Assembly (NCBI RefSeq): GCF_900105905.1
Contig: NZ_FNSV01000005.1
Location: 6,262,001-6,326,000, forward strand
DNA: 64,000 nucleotides
Source: Rhodococcus koreensis
Lineage (GTDB): Bacteria > Actinomycetota > Actinomycetes > Mycobacteriales > Mycobacteriaceae
Direction: 5' to 3'
The position numbers and the translations under genes are program-made. Position 1 is the stretch's first letter, and every line of letters starts with the position of its first letter. The notes beneath the pieces are model-generated. The model saw only the letters and a program-made list of their open reading frames with translations, was not told the origin of the DNA and did no database searches. Positions 34,029-43,322 of this stretch are shown here, piece after piece.

Positions 34029-34624
34029 GCTACGAACTCCACATCCGAGACGAGCCAGTTGCCGTCCACCGAATCGAGCGAGACCTTCATGCGGTAGACG
34101 CGGATCTCGCCGTCGGGTGCCTCGGTGTTCTTGACCGTGGACGTCACGGCGGCGAGGACCACGGCGTGGTCGTCGTCGGCCTCGACGAGACCGGCTTCCT
34201 TTACTTCACCGGTCGACTCGACCTGGCCCTGGTTCAATACGTCACCGAAACTGCCCGACGCGCTAGTGAATTGGTCGCGGAACGGTCCTGTGGTGCCGTC
34301 CGCGACGCGTTGGATATCTTCGTCGACGCTCTGGTGCCGCAGTGTCACGAGGTTGACCACCACCTGCCGTGCCGTCTCGAGGACCTGCTCGTCTCGGGAC
34401 TGTGCGGTCTGTTCGGTGCGTAGGTTGGTCCACGAGACGCCGCCGACGACGACGGCGGCGATCGCGATCACCGCGGTCGTGGCCAGGCCGATGAGGAATC
34501 CGCGCGTCGGTGCCCGCTCCTCGGAGTCGGGTACGGCCCCCGCTGGGGCCTCGTCCCCGGGTCGGTCGGGGCCGGGCTGGTCGAGGCGGGGTTCGACCTC
34601 TACCGGAGCAGAAGTGCCTGCCAT
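34025..34624 (-). CDS. Mce-associated membrane protein
   Basis: 199 residues from the ATG complement at 34622-34624, behind GGAGGAA. A Pro/Glu-rich cytosolic N terminus (about 1-42) is followed by one membrane helix (GFLIGLATTAVIAIAAVVVGG) and a periplasmic-side NTF2-like domain with SRDEQVLETARQVVVNLVTL. It is the same family as its downstream neighbour but only weakly similar. Its first 25 bp overlap the 3' end of mceF and its last 4 overlap the next gene, so the three are translationally linked. Confidence 0.87.
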   Translation of the reverse strand: MAGTSAPVEVEPRLDQPGPDRPGDEAPAGAVPDSEERAPTRGFLIGLATTAVIAIAAVVVGGVSWTNLRTEQTAQSRDEQVLETARQVVVNLVTLRHQSVDEDIQRVADGTTGPFRDQFTSASGSFGDVLNQGQVESTGEVKEAGLVEADDDHAVVLAAVTSTVKNTEAPDGEIRVYRMKVSLDSVDGNWLVSDVEFVA

Positions 34625-36087
34625 GTCGATTCCTCCTTCGGGTGTGGTGCGGAAACGCCGGCGATCGAGTAGAGATCGCCGTTCGGTGCCCGGAAACTTC
34701 CGGTAACCGGGTCATAGGGAACGCTGAGAGTGCCGGCGCCGCTCCCCAATTCTTGTCGGTTCGACCACGAGGCCGGTGTGACGGTTCCGGGTTCGGTGGC
34801 GTCCGGGCTCGGCGGGGTCGAGATCGGTCCCGTGCTCGGACCGCCGGTATCCACCGGCGGCGGCGAATACGGTTGTCCCGGCCGGGCAAGTATGTCCGGC
34901 CACGTGGACGGCAGACCGCCCGGGCAGTCCGCGATCTCGGCGGTGCGCACCGCGGGATTCGTCGCGCAGGGGATGTTCCGTGCCCCTCGTGCGACCCGAG
35001 GGTCGGCCTGCGGCAGCTTGCAGTAGGAATTCTCCGGTGCGGGGATCGCGCTGAGATCGCTGGGGTCGCGCCGCTGGGTTTCCTGGTAACCCTCGGTGCA
35101 GGGGAGCGGGTTCGCGGAGTTGCCGAGCTTGACGTCGAGGGCGCCCTGACCGTACACCCGGTCGTCGCCCTGGACTCCCCGGTGCATGTAGTTGATCGAT
35201 GCCGACACGGCCGGGTAGATCACCAGGATCTGCTCGATACCCGGGATGCTCACTCGCACGACCTCACCGACCGTTTGGAGGTTCGCCAGCAGCAGCGGAA
35301 CGGTGGGGCGGACGTCGTCGAGTGTGCCGCTGACCGTGTCGAAGAACTGTGATCCGTTGTCCAGCACACCGCGGACCTGCGCGTCGCTCATCACCAACTG
35401 CTCGGAGAACGAGGAGAGATCGTGGGCGAAGCTCGCAATGTCTGCTCGCGAGTCGATTCCGGCCTCGAGGACGGGTTCGGCGTCGTCGAGGAGGGTCCTC
35501 GTGGTGCCGATCTTCGCCTGCGCGAGTTCGATCAAAGGACGCGAGGAGTCGATGAGTCGCGACAAGGCAGGTCCGGCGCCGTCGAATGCGGTGTAGGCCT
35601 CGTCGACGGTGACTCGGAGGTCATCCTTGGGCAGTTCCGACAGGAGCACGTTCACCTTGTCGACGACCTCGGAGGCAGGCACCGGGATTTCGGTGTTCTC
35701 CTTCGTGATCACGTCACCATCCGCGAGGAAGGGACCTTCGGAGGATGCCGGAACCACGTCGAGATACTGCTCGCCGATGGCCGAGACACTGCGGACGAAT
35801 GCCTGGCTGTTCCGGGGAATCGCGAAGTCGGAATCCAGCTGCAATTCCGCCGACGCCCGATCGGGGCCCAGGTCGATCGACTTCACGACGCCGACGTCGA
35901 CGCCGCGGTAGGTAACGAGGGAGTTGACGTAGAGGCCTCCGGCGCGATCGAATTCGGCCGTGATCGTGTACATCCCGATCCCGGTGACCCTCTTCAACCC
36001 GAGGTAGTTGACCGCGGCGTTGCCGACGGCGAGAACTGCCACCACGGTGAACACGATGAGTTGGAAGCGAACGAGTTTCGATCTCAT
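34600..36087 (-). CDS. mceF: Mce family protein MceF
   Basis: 495 residues. One N-terminal membrane anchor (VRFQLIVFTVVAVLAVGNAAV), then the MlaD/Mce domain (about 35-110; ITAEFDRAGGLYVNSLVTYRGV and VVKSIDLGPDRASAELQLD), a helical Mce C-terminal domain, and a Pro/Ser/Thr-rich tail. As the sixth Mce protein of the operon and with a long Pro-rich tail it fits MceF. Mce proteins form a hexameric tunnel that moves lipids across the cell envelope. The start shares one base with the mceE stop. Confidence 0.88.
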   Translation of the reverse strand: MRSKLVRFQLIVFTVVAVLAVGNAAVNYLGLKRVTGIGMYTITAEFDRAGGLYVNSLVTYRGVDVGVVKSIDLGPDRASAELQLDSDFAIPRNSQAFVRSVSAIGEQYLDVVPASSEGPFLADGDVITKENTEIPVPASEVVDKVNVLLSELPKDDLRVTVDEAYTAFDGAGPALSRLIDSSRPLIELAQAKIGTTRTLLDDAEPVLEAGIDSRADIASFAHDLSSFSEQLVMSDAQVRGVLDNGSQFFDTVSGTLDDVRPTVPLLLANLQTVGEVVRVSIPGIEQILVIYPAVSASINYMHRGVQGDDRVYGQGALDVKLGNSANPLPCTEGYQETQRRDPSDLSAIPAPENSYCKLPQADPRVARGARNIPCATNPAVRTAEIADCPGGLPSTWPDILARPGQPYSPPPVDTGGPSTGPISTPPSPDATEPGTVTPASWSNRQELGSGAGTLSVPYDPVTGSFRAPNGDLYSIAGVSAPHPKEESTWQALLLR

Positions 36088-37226
36088 CAGCGTGGTGCTC
36101 CGTTCTGCGGTGCGGACGTCGCGGGCCGGCCGGATGTCGTTGCACCGGTGGGTGCCAGGAGAGGATCCACGGCTTGGCGGGCAGGGTTCAGTCCCGCCAG
36201 TTCGTCGAGGGGGATGCTGCCGAGGACCTTGCCGCCGACCGTCTCGGCGCTGACGTCGAGGGTGAGGAAGAGATTCATGTAGTCGCCCCTGACGGCGCGC
36301 TGGGTGGTCGTCACCGGGAACGGGATCGTTCCGGCGATCTTCAACGCTTCCGGGAGGTGGTCGCCGGCCGCAGCGAGCTGCGACAACACCGGCTGCAGCG
36401 ACCGCAGATTGGCGTCGAGGTCGTCGCGGCTGCTCTCGAGTACTTCGGTGGCCACCTCGCCGAACCGTCCCACGTCGTTCAGCATCGTGGTGAGTTGTTT
36501 CTGCTGTTCGTCGAGTACCTGCAGGGCCGGTTGGATCGACGTGATTCCCCGATCGATCGTCTCATTCTGACTGGCGAGTTCCGCGCCGAGACGGTCCAGT
36601 CCGTCGATCGCCCGGACGATGTCGTCGCGCTGTTGGTCGACACCACCGACGAACTCTTCGAGGTTGCCGAACAGGCTGCGCAGCGATTCCTCCCGGCCAC
36701 CCAGAACGCGGTTGAGCTCGGAGGTCACGGTGCGAATCTGTTGCAATCCACTTCCGTTGAGGACGAGCGCGAGTGCCGAGAGCACTTCCTCGGTGGACGG
36801 GTACTGGCTGGTGCGGGCGAGGGGGATCACGTCGCCGTCGGCGAGTCTGCCGACCCCCTCCGTACCGGGCGGCACGGTGAGCTCGAGGTACTGGGAGCCC
36901 AGCACACTGGTTTGGGCGAGCTTGGCGCTGACGTTTACGGGGATTTCTGCATCCGGGTCGAGCTCGAGGGTCAGCTTGGCGCCCCAGTTGTCGCCCGTGA
37001 TGTGGCTGATGTTTCCCACGATGACGTTGCCGGCCTTCACCGGTGAGTTGCCGACCAGGTTCTGGATGTCCGCCAGCTCGACTGTCACCTCGTGGGCGTC
37101 GCCTCCGACCGCGTTGCCGGGCAGCCCGATCGAATTGATTCCGTCGAATCGGCACCCTGCCGCCGCGGCGACGACACCGACGAGCATGGTTGCCGTGAGC
37201 GCCGATCTTCGCAGAGAGTTCGTCAT
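36087..37226 (-). CDS. mceE: Mce family lipoprotein MceE
   Basis: 379 residues. The signal peptide ends in a lipobox with Cys25 (VVAAAAGC), the mark of MceE/LprK-type lipoproteins. The Mce domain follows (VTVELADIQNLVGNSPVKAGNVIVG, then GTEGVGRLADGDVIPLARTSQYP), with a long helical region and a Pro/Ala-rich C terminus. It anchors to the outer face of the membrane and forms part of the Mce channel. It overlaps mceD by 4 bp and shares one base with mceF. Confidence 0.9.
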   Translation of the reverse strand: MTNSLRRSALTATMLVGVVAAAAGCRFDGINSIGLPGNAVGGDAHEVTVELADIQNLVGNSPVKAGNVIVGNISHITGDNWGAKLTLELDPDAEIPVNVSAKLAQTSVLGSQYLELTVPPGTEGVGRLADGDVIPLARTSQYPSTEEVLSALALVLNGSGLQQIRTVTSELNRVLGGREESLRSLFGNLEEFVGGVDQQRDDIVRAIDGLDRLGAELASQNETIDRGITSIQPALQVLDEQQKQLTTMLNDVGRFGEVATEVLESSRDDLDANLRSLQPVLSQLAAAGDHLPEALKIAGTIPFPVTTTQRAVRGDYMNLFLTLDVSAETVGGKVLGSIPLDELAGLNPARQAVDPLLAPTGATTSGRPATSAPQNGAPR

Positions 37227-38437
37227 CGTGGTCCCTCCGGGAGAATGAGGTTCTGCAGACTTTGGGTGATGGAGGCGACGGGATCATTCGGTGCGGGAGT
37301 GCCCGGCGTGATCCCCGGGGGACGCGGGGCGGTGACCGGTGCCGGTGACGCCTGCCGCACCGCGGCGTTGGCCAAGGGCGCCGCGAAAGCGCCGGCAGCC
37401 GTGTTGCATTCGTCGCCCGGAGCATCGACCGTGGTCAAGAGTGCACAGATGAGCGAGCGTGGGTCCGGCATTTCGGGCACCGCGAGTGCGCCCGTGAGCG
37501 AGTTCGCGTCGGAATCGTAGATGTTGTAGAAGTCGGACAGTGCCGTCGGTCCGGAGTGCAGGATCGACATCAGGGTGTCCTGGCGGTCGACGAGCAACCG
37601 GGTGATCTCTTCGAGCTGCCCGACATTGTCGACCAGCGCCCCACGATTGTCCTCGATGAACTTTGTGACTTCCTGAAAGGTAGTCACCATGCTGCTCAGC
37701 ACCGCGTCGAGTTCGGTCCGGTTGTCGTTGAGCAGCCCCGAGACGTTCGCGAGTTCGCCACTGAATGCCCGGATCTGCTGATCGCTGGCCGCGAGCGCGG
37801 TAGTGAACTTCTGAAGGTTCTCGACAGTGCCGAACAGGTCCTCGCCGCTCGCGTTCAGGATGGTGGCGGCGTCCGAGAGGTGGATGAGGGAGTCGTGGAG
37901 CGCTGTGCCCGTGCCGTCCAGTGTCCGAGCGGTACTGCTGACGAAGCGATTGAGCGAACCGTCCGGATGCTCCGGAGTGCGTCCGGCGTCCTCGCTGAGC
38001 TTGACCACCTGCTTCTTGATCTCGTCGAACTCGACCGGGACGGCTGTTCGGTCGAGGGGGATCTCTTCGCCGTCCGCGAGGGTCGGTCCACCCGAGTACG
38101 CCGGTGCGAGCTGGATGTAGCGGCCGGTGACCAAGGTCGGGGCGACGACCGCCGCCTTCGCGTCGGCGGGGACGTCGTACTCGTTGTCGTAGTCGAACTC
38201 CACTCGGACCCGTTCACCGTCCGGCTCGATCGTCGTGATGCGGCCGACCTCGACACCGAGAATCATCACCCGGTCCCCGACGTACATGCCGGTGGTGTTC
38301 CGGAAATACGCCGTGACGTGGTTGACGGAGTGATTTTCGATCCAGGCGGCGGTCAGCAACCCGACGAGGGCGACCGCGATCACCACGGCGAGCAGTCTCG
38401 CCGGCACTGCCCGTGCCATCTCACGTACCGATGCCAT
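37223..38437 (-). CDS. mceD: Mce family protein MceD
   Basis: 404 residues. N-terminal membrane helix (AVVIAVALVGLLTAAW), Mce domain with TAYFRNTTGMYVGDRVMILGVEVG and ELDLAPAY-like YIQLAPAYSGGPTLADGEEIPL, then the helical region with heptad-like repeats and a Pro-rich tail. It is the fourth mce gene in order. The start shares one base with the mceC stop and the end overlaps mceE by ATGA. Confidence 0.88.
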   Translation of the reverse strand: MASVREMARAVPARLLAVVIAVALVGLLTAAWIENHSVNHVTAYFRNTTGMYVGDRVMILGVEVGRITTIEPDGERVRVEFDYDNEYDVPADAKAAVVAPTLVTGRYIQLAPAYSGGPTLADGEEIPLDRTAVPVEFDEIKKQVVKLSEDAGRTPEHPDGSLNRFVSSTARTLDGTGTALHDSLIHLSDAATILNASGEDLFGTVENLQKFTTALAASDQQIRAFSGELANVSGLLNDNRTELDAVLSSMVTTFQEVTKFIEDNRGALVDNVGQLEEITRLLVDRQDTLMSILHSGPTALSDFYNIYDSDANSLTGALAVPEMPDPRSLICALLTTVDAPGDECNTAAGAFAAPLANAAVRQASPAPVTAPRPPGITPGTPAPNDPVASITQSLQNLILPEGPR

Positions 38438-39438
38438 CAGCGCGGCCCCCCGAAGCTTCCGGGAAGCTGCCCGGAGAGGTTGGCGGGAACGATGTTGTGG
38501 AGGAGCACCCCGAAGAACGGACCACTGCCCACCGCCTCGCCGACCTGCTTCGCGAACCGTTCGAGGCCGGTCAGCGATGCGTTGATGTTGTCGTAATTGC
38601 TGTTCAATGTGGCCACCAGAGTCTTCAACTGATCGAGAGTGGGTCCGAGTGTTGCTGCGTTGTCGCGGGAAAGCCCGGTGAGGGCGTCGGCCACCTGCCG
38701 TGACTGCACGAGCACGCGATGGATGGTGTCTGCCCGGCTGTTCAGTGCGGTGAAGAGCGACTGCCCTTGGCCGAACAGCGTGGCGACCTGCACGTCTCGG
38801 TCCGCGAGGATCCGGGACACGTCGGCGGCGCCTGAGAGCAGCTGACGCAGTTCGTCGTCGCGGCTCGCCACCGTGTCGGACAGGCGGGACAGGCCGTCGA
38901 GAGAGGACCGCAGGTCAGGCGGAAGCTCGTCTTCGACCGAGGAGACCTGCTCGAGTGCGCCGGACAGGTTGACGGTGTCGGTCTCCGACACCTTGTCGGT
39001 GACCTCCTCGAGCGCCCGGGTGATGTCGTATCCGGAGCTGGTATGGGCCAGCGGAATGGTGGCGTCGTCGGCGAGCTCGCCATGGCGTCCCGGAGTGATC
39101 TCCACGTACCGCCGACCGAGCGCAGTTTCGACCTTGATCGCCGCCGTCGTGTCCTCACCGAGCCCGACCGCACCGCCGTCCACATCGAATTCCACGTCGA
39201 CTCTTCCATCGGCGATCGAAAGCTTCTTCACCTCTCCGACTTTCACACCGGCGATCTGCGTGGTATCACCCACCGCGAGGCCGCTGGCATCGGCGAACTC
39301 GGCATGGTAGGTCGTGGCCCTGTTGACACCGGGTATCGAGTTGAAGTTGAGCGCAAGAAACAGGACTCCGATCAGCACGGCTGTTCCGACCAGGCCCATG
39401 CGGAACGCATCGCGCTCGAGGAAGGACTTCTGAGCCAT
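38437..39438 (-). CDS. mceC: Mce family protein MceC
   Basis: 333 residues when started at the ATG complement 39436-39438, which shares a base with the mceB stop; an ATG three codons upstream is possible. Membrane anchor (GLVGTAVLIGVLFLALNF), Mce domain (YHAEFADASGLAVGDTTQIAGV, VEITPGRHGELADDATIPLA) and a helical C-terminal part. The short C terminus, without Pro-rich tail, fits the third Mce protein. Confidence 0.87.
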   Translation of the reverse strand: MAQKSFLERDAFRMGLVGTAVLIGVLFLALNFNSIPGVNRATTYHAEFADASGLAVGDTTQIAGVKVGEVKKLSIADGRVDVEFDVDGGAVGLGEDTTAAIKVETALGRRYVEITPGRHGELADDATIPLAHTSSGYDITRALEEVTDKVSETDTVNLSGALEQVSSVEDELPPDLRSSLDGLSRLSDTVASRDDELRQLLSGAADVSRILADRDVQVATLFGQGQSLFTALNSRADTIHRVLVQSRQVADALTGLSRDNAATLGPTLDQLKTLVATLNSNYDNINASLTGLERFAKQVGEAVGSGPFFGVLLHNIVPANLSGQLPGSFGGPR

Positions 39439-40439
39439 CACTGGCACCTTTCTGCGGGGGCCTTGAACATCGGTGTGAGTCCACCGGGCCCGGGCGCGTA
39501 CTTGACAGCGAGACCGCAGACGAAGAAGTTCACGAAACTTCCATAACCCGCGACGCGGCCGATGAGGCGGTAGTTCTCGGGCAGCGTGGACAGCACCATG
39601 TTCAGGGTGTCGGTATTCGCGTCGAGGTTGCCCGCGAGATCGCCCAGCGCAACCACGTCCTGCGCGATCGCCGGGCGATTCTGGTCGAGAACTCCTGCGA
39701 GACTGTCCGTGACATGGTCGATGTTCACCAGGGAATTGGTGATCAGGTCACGGTCGCCGTCGAGACCCGCGACCAGACGTTGGAGTTGGTCGATCAGTGC
39801 GGAGAACTGGTCACCGCGATTGTTCACGGTCCCGACAACGGTGTTGAAATTGCTCACCACCTGACCGATCGCTTGATCCCGGTCCGCCAATGTGTTGCTC
39901 AAGGTTCCGATTTGGGCCACCAGACTCCCTATACTCGCTTCCTGACCGTTCAGTACCTCGATCAGAGAAGCGGACAGCTGATTTGTCTGATCCGGGTCGA
40001 GACCCTGTAGGAGAGGACGGAATCCGTTGACCACCTGGTCGAGGTCGAGCGCCGGCGTCGTCTGCTCGAGGGGGATCGGGCCGTCGAGCGCTCCGATCGC
40101 GCCAGGTCCGTTCGAGAGCTCCACGTAGCGGTCACCGATCAGGTTCTTGTACTTGATCCGCGCCGTCGTCCCCGCCGTCAGGGGGCGTTCCGTGGAGAGG
40201 GAGAACGACACCACTGCCGTGCCGTCTCCGGCCAACTCCACCTCTGTCACCTTTCCCATCGGCACACCACCGACCTTGATGTCTTCCCCGTGGCCCAGCC
40301 CGGACGCATTCGAGAACACGGCCTGATAGGTGTTCGTGCTGCCGAAGCGCATGTTGCCCACCACCGTCGCCACACCGAATCCCGTCAACGACGTGACCAG
40401 GACGAAGATCAGCAACTTGATTCCCGGTGCCTTCGTCAT
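39438..40439 (-). CDS. mceB: Mce family protein MceB
   Basis: 333 residues from the ATG complement at 40437-40439, which overlaps the mceA stop by one base. Membrane anchor (IKLLIFVLVTSLTGFGVATV), Mce domain (YQAVFSNASGLGHGEDIKVGGV, GDRYVELSNGPG), helical domain and a conserved-looking C terminus with two cysteines (FFVCGLAVKY, AERCQ), typical of MceB. Confidence 0.88.
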   Translation of the reverse strand: MTKAPGIKLLIFVLVTSLTGFGVATVVGNMRFGSTNTYQAVFSNASGLGHGEDIKVGGVPMGKVTEVELAGDGTAVVSFSLSTERPLTAGTTARIKYKNLIGDRYVELSNGPGAIGALDGPIPLEQTTPALDLDQVVNGFRPLLQGLDPDQTNQLSASLIEVLNGQEASIGSLVAQIGTLSNTLADRDQAIGQVVSNFNTVVGTVNNRGDQFSALIDQLQRLVAGLDGDRDLITNSLVNIDHVTDSLAGVLDQNRPAIAQDVVALGDLAGNLDANTDTLNMVLSTLPENYRLIGRVAGYGSFVNFFVCGLAVKYAPGPGGLTPMFKAPAERCQ

Positions 40440-41601
40440 CAGCGAACACCTCCGAACATGAACTGCGCGAACGGGTTGCCGATCAGATCTTCGATTCCGT
40501 GCGCGGGCTGGTAGGCCTTGCTGCCGTCGTCGAAATCGGTATGGCCGGGGGCCTGCGCGGGGTCGTAGCACCGCGGCGGGCCGTCAGCACCGTTCTTCGG
40601 CGCATTCTCCGGGTACGTGTAAGGCGGATCGCCCATCAGCAGAGTGCCGAGGATGTTCAGCCCGGCCTGATCGCTACCGCCGACGGTGCGCTCCAGGTAC
40701 CTGTTGGTCTGATCCATGCTCGCCAGGAAGCACGGGAACATCGGCGCATGCTGGGCGAGCAGCGCCGTCGTCGGCTCCAGCGAATCGAGGGACTTCTCCA
40801 ACGGGTCACCGGAAGCCTCGAAGAAGCTCCGCCCGCTGTTGCCGAAACCGCTGAAACTGAGCAGGAAAGCGCTCAACTGCTGTTCCCGTTCGGTCACCGT
40901 GTCACCGGTGGTACTCACATGATCGACGGTCCGCAGCAGCTCCGGAGCGGCATCGGCGAGGACATCGGAGACCTCCGCACCCTTGACCAGATCCCGCTGC
41001 AACGTGGGAAGGCTGCCGTTGAACTCGGACAAGTAGGCGTCGAGCTCGACCATCATGTCCCCGAGTTGGTCGCCGCGGCCCTGCAACGAGGTCGACAACG
41101 CACTCAACGTCGCGTTGACCTTCTGCGGTTCCACGGTCCGCAGCACCGTCACCAGCGAATCGAGGAGATCGTTCACCTCGGTGGCCACGCCGGTGCCCTG
41201 AACTACAGAGCCCGCCGACACCATTGTGCTCGAGGGATGTTCCGGCTGGACGAGCGTGACGAACTTGCGTCCGAACAACGTGGTCGGATCGATCACGGCC
41301 GTGATGTTCTCCGGGATCGTCGACGTTCGGCTCTCGTCGATGTCCATGGTGATCTTGGCCCGGTCGTCTACCAGTTGTACCTTCGACACCCGGCCGACGA
41401 CGACGTCGCGCATCTTGATGTCCGAGCCGGGTTCGAGCATCAGCCCTGACCGCACCGAGTACACGTGACCGGGACGGTCGAATGGAACAATCCGCGGTAG
41501 ATGCCGACTGACGCTGCGGTCGCGATTGCCATCAACGCGATCAGACACCCACCCAGGAGCGCGTAGACGCGGCGGCTCCGCTCTTCGATATGGCCACCCA
41601 T
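40439..41601 (-). pseudogene. mceA: mceA with a frameshift near its N terminus
   Basis: From the ATG complement at 41599-41601, one base before yrbEB ends, the frame gives MGGHIEERSRRVYALLGG, a membrane helix (CLIALMAIATAASVGIYRG) and LFHSTVPVT, then leaves the family pattern. The next frame continues with VYSVRSGLMLEPGSDIKMRD and the rest of MceA to 40439. One extra G near 41462-41465 (ACGGTG instead of ACGTG) would restore a normal MceA of about 387 residues. The annotatable ORF starting at 41548 lacks the membrane anchor. This is a true mutation or a one-base sequencing loss. Confidence 0.85.
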
Positions 41602-41602
41602 G

Positions 41603-42472
41603 TCAGCCCGACACTTTCACGGCGCCTGCGGAGCCACCGTAGACGGCGATTCCGATGAGAAGGTCGATGACCATGATCGAGATCAGGGATGTGCGTACCG
41701 CACGTCCGACCGCGACACCGACTCCCGCCGGCCCGCCCTTCGCGTTGTAGCCGTGGTAGCAGTGCACACACATCACCACCACCGACATCGCGAGCACCTT
41801 CACCATCGACCACGCGACATCACTCGGCACGAGGAAGACGTTGAAATAGTGCTGGTACGTTCCGCTCGCCTCACCGAGATACTCGGTGACCAATTGCGTG
41901 GCGACGTACCCGACGAACAACGCCACGGCATACAGCGGAATCACCGCGATGACCCCGGCGGTGACGCGAGTGCTCACCAGATAGGGGAGCGACGGGATCG
42001 ACATGGTCTCCATGGCGTCGATCTCTTCGCTCACCCGCATCGCACCGAGTTGAGCGGTGAAACCCGCACCGACCGTCGCGGTCAGCGCGATGCCGGCGAT
42101 GACGGGAATCGCCTCGCGGGTATTGAAGAATGCCGAGATGAATCCGGACAGCGCACCGATTCCGATGCGGCCCATCGACGTCGCTCCCTGCTGGCCCACC
42201 TCGTAGCCGACCGCGGTGGTGAGAAGCGAGATGACCACCAGGGTTCCCCCGATCACCGCAAGGGCACCGGTACCCATGCTGACCTCGGCGAGCAGTCGGA
42301 TCGTCTCCTTGCGGTAACGCCGAACCGTGTGCGGGATGGAGGTGACGGCGTGGCTGTAGAAGTGGAGCTGCCTGCCCATCTCCTCCAGATGACCAACAGG
42401 TGCACCGACCGCGCGGAGCGCGAGCCCGGCAACGTGCGGTCTCGCCGGGGCGGCCCGAGTAGCTTTCGACAC
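41603..42472 (-). CDS. yrbEB: YrbE-type permease of Mce transporter (B)
   Basis: 289 residues, MlaE/YrbE permease with about five membrane helices. The conserved EEIDAMETM coupling motif is clear, as is the late NAKGGPAGVGVAVGRAV segment. It forms the membrane pore with YrbEA and is driven by MceG. It lies 48 bp after yrbEA and two bases from the mceA start. Confidence 0.92.
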   Translation of the reverse strand: MSKATRAAPARPHVAGLALRAVGAPVGHLEEMGRQLHFYSHAVTSIPHTVRRYRKETIRLLAEVSMGTGALAVIGGTLVVISLLTTAVGYEVGQQGATSMGRIGIGALSGFISAFFNTREAIPVIAGIALTATVGAGFTAQLGAMRVSEEIDAMETMSIPSLPYLVSTRVTAGVIAVIPLYAVALFVGYVATQLVTEYLGEASGTYQHYFNVFLVPSDVAWSMVKVLAMSVVVMCVHCYHGYNAKGGPAGVGVAVGRAVRTSLISIMVIDLLIGIAVYGGSAGAVKVSG

Positions 42473-42520
42473 AGAATTCTCCCGTTGACAGCCGACTGTG
42501 CGGCTAGGTGTTGAGCGCTG

Positions 42521-43270
42521 TCAGTGCAGCGCAAGAGTGGTGATAACCGAGTTCGCGAGGAAGAGCAGCAGGAAGCTGCCTTTCGCGTTGAGTCCCAGAT
42601 GACACGCGACGAGACCGGCAAGCATGCCGAACACCGCCGCCTTCACCTCACTGACAAGGAAATCGGGCAGTCCCGTGAGGATCGAGATGGCCGTGACGTA
42701 TTGCCCCGGCGACGCACCCTGCATGTAGACCGTCGCGAAGTAACCGCCCACCAGTCCGACGGCAGACACCAGACCGTTGAGAAACATTCCGATGAGAGTC
42801 GACGCCAGCACCCTCGGTACACACAAACGCTGAATCGGGTCGATTCCCAACACCTTCATCGCGTCGATTTCCTCGCGAATCGTGCGCGATCCCAGATCGG
42901 CGCAGATCGCGGTCGAACCGGCGCCGGCAACCACGAGAACCGTTACCACCGGACCGATTTCACGGATGATCGCGACACCGGCGCCGGCCCCGCTGAGGTC
43001 GACGGCTCCGATCTCGGCCAGCAGAATATTGATCTGGTAGACGAACATCATGCAGAAGGGAATCGCCATCAGCAGCGCCGGCATGATCGACACACCCGCA
43101 ATGAACCATGCCTGCTGAACGAACTCGCGAGCGTGGAAGGGGCGCTTGAACATGCATCGGAACGTCTCCATCGACGTCGCGTAGAACGCGCCCACCGCAG
43201 TCGGCGCGACCTGAATGCCCTTCTTGACAGCGCTCGCCCTCGACGGGCGGGCTTCCAGATCTACTGACAT
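42521..43270 (-). CDS. yrbEA: YrbE-type permease of Mce transporter (A), with internal gap
   Basis: 249 residues. MlaE/YrbE permease with the conserved IREEIDAMKVLGI motif and several membrane helices. Compared with YrbEB in the same operon, the segment after LGLNAKG jumps straight to SFLLLFLANSV, so about 15 residues (the GGPxGVGxAV loop) are absent without a frame change. That loop is conserved in the family as I remember it, so the transporter may be impaired, or this is an assembly loss. It is the first gene of the mce operon; a palindrome lies upstream at 43298. Confidence 0.85.
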   Translation of the reverse strand: MSVDLEARPSRASAVKKGIQVAPTAVGAFYATSMETFRCMFKRPFHAREFVQQAWFIAGVSIMPALLMAIPFCMMFVYQINILLAEIGAVDLSGAGAGVAIIREIGPVVTVLVVAGAGSTAICADLGSRTIREEIDAMKVLGIDPIQRLCVPRVLASTLIGMFLNGLVSAVGLVGGYFATVYMQGASPGQYVTAISILTGLPDFLVSEVKAAVFGMLAGLVACHLGLNAKGSFLLLFLANSVITTLALH

Positions 43271-43297
43271 CGAACGGCCTTTCTCACTGTTTCCGGA

Positions 43298-43308
43298 GTA
43301 TCCGATAC
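43298..43308. promoter_or_regulatory. Palindrome before the mce operon
   Basis: GTATCCGATAC, a perfect 11-bp palindrome, embedded in a near-palindrome (TCCG on the left, CGGA on the right), 28 bp upstream of yrbEA and in the 52-bp gap after the alcohol dehydrogenase gene. It is a plausible regulator site; the binder is unknown. Confidence 0.45.
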
Positions 43309-43322
43309 GGCGGAGTCGGTCA

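Noticed and set aside
41541..41813. 90-codon minus-strand ORF over the mceA/yrbEB junction
   Set aside because: Arg/Gly-rich and out of frame with both the MceA N terminus and YrbEB; a shadow.
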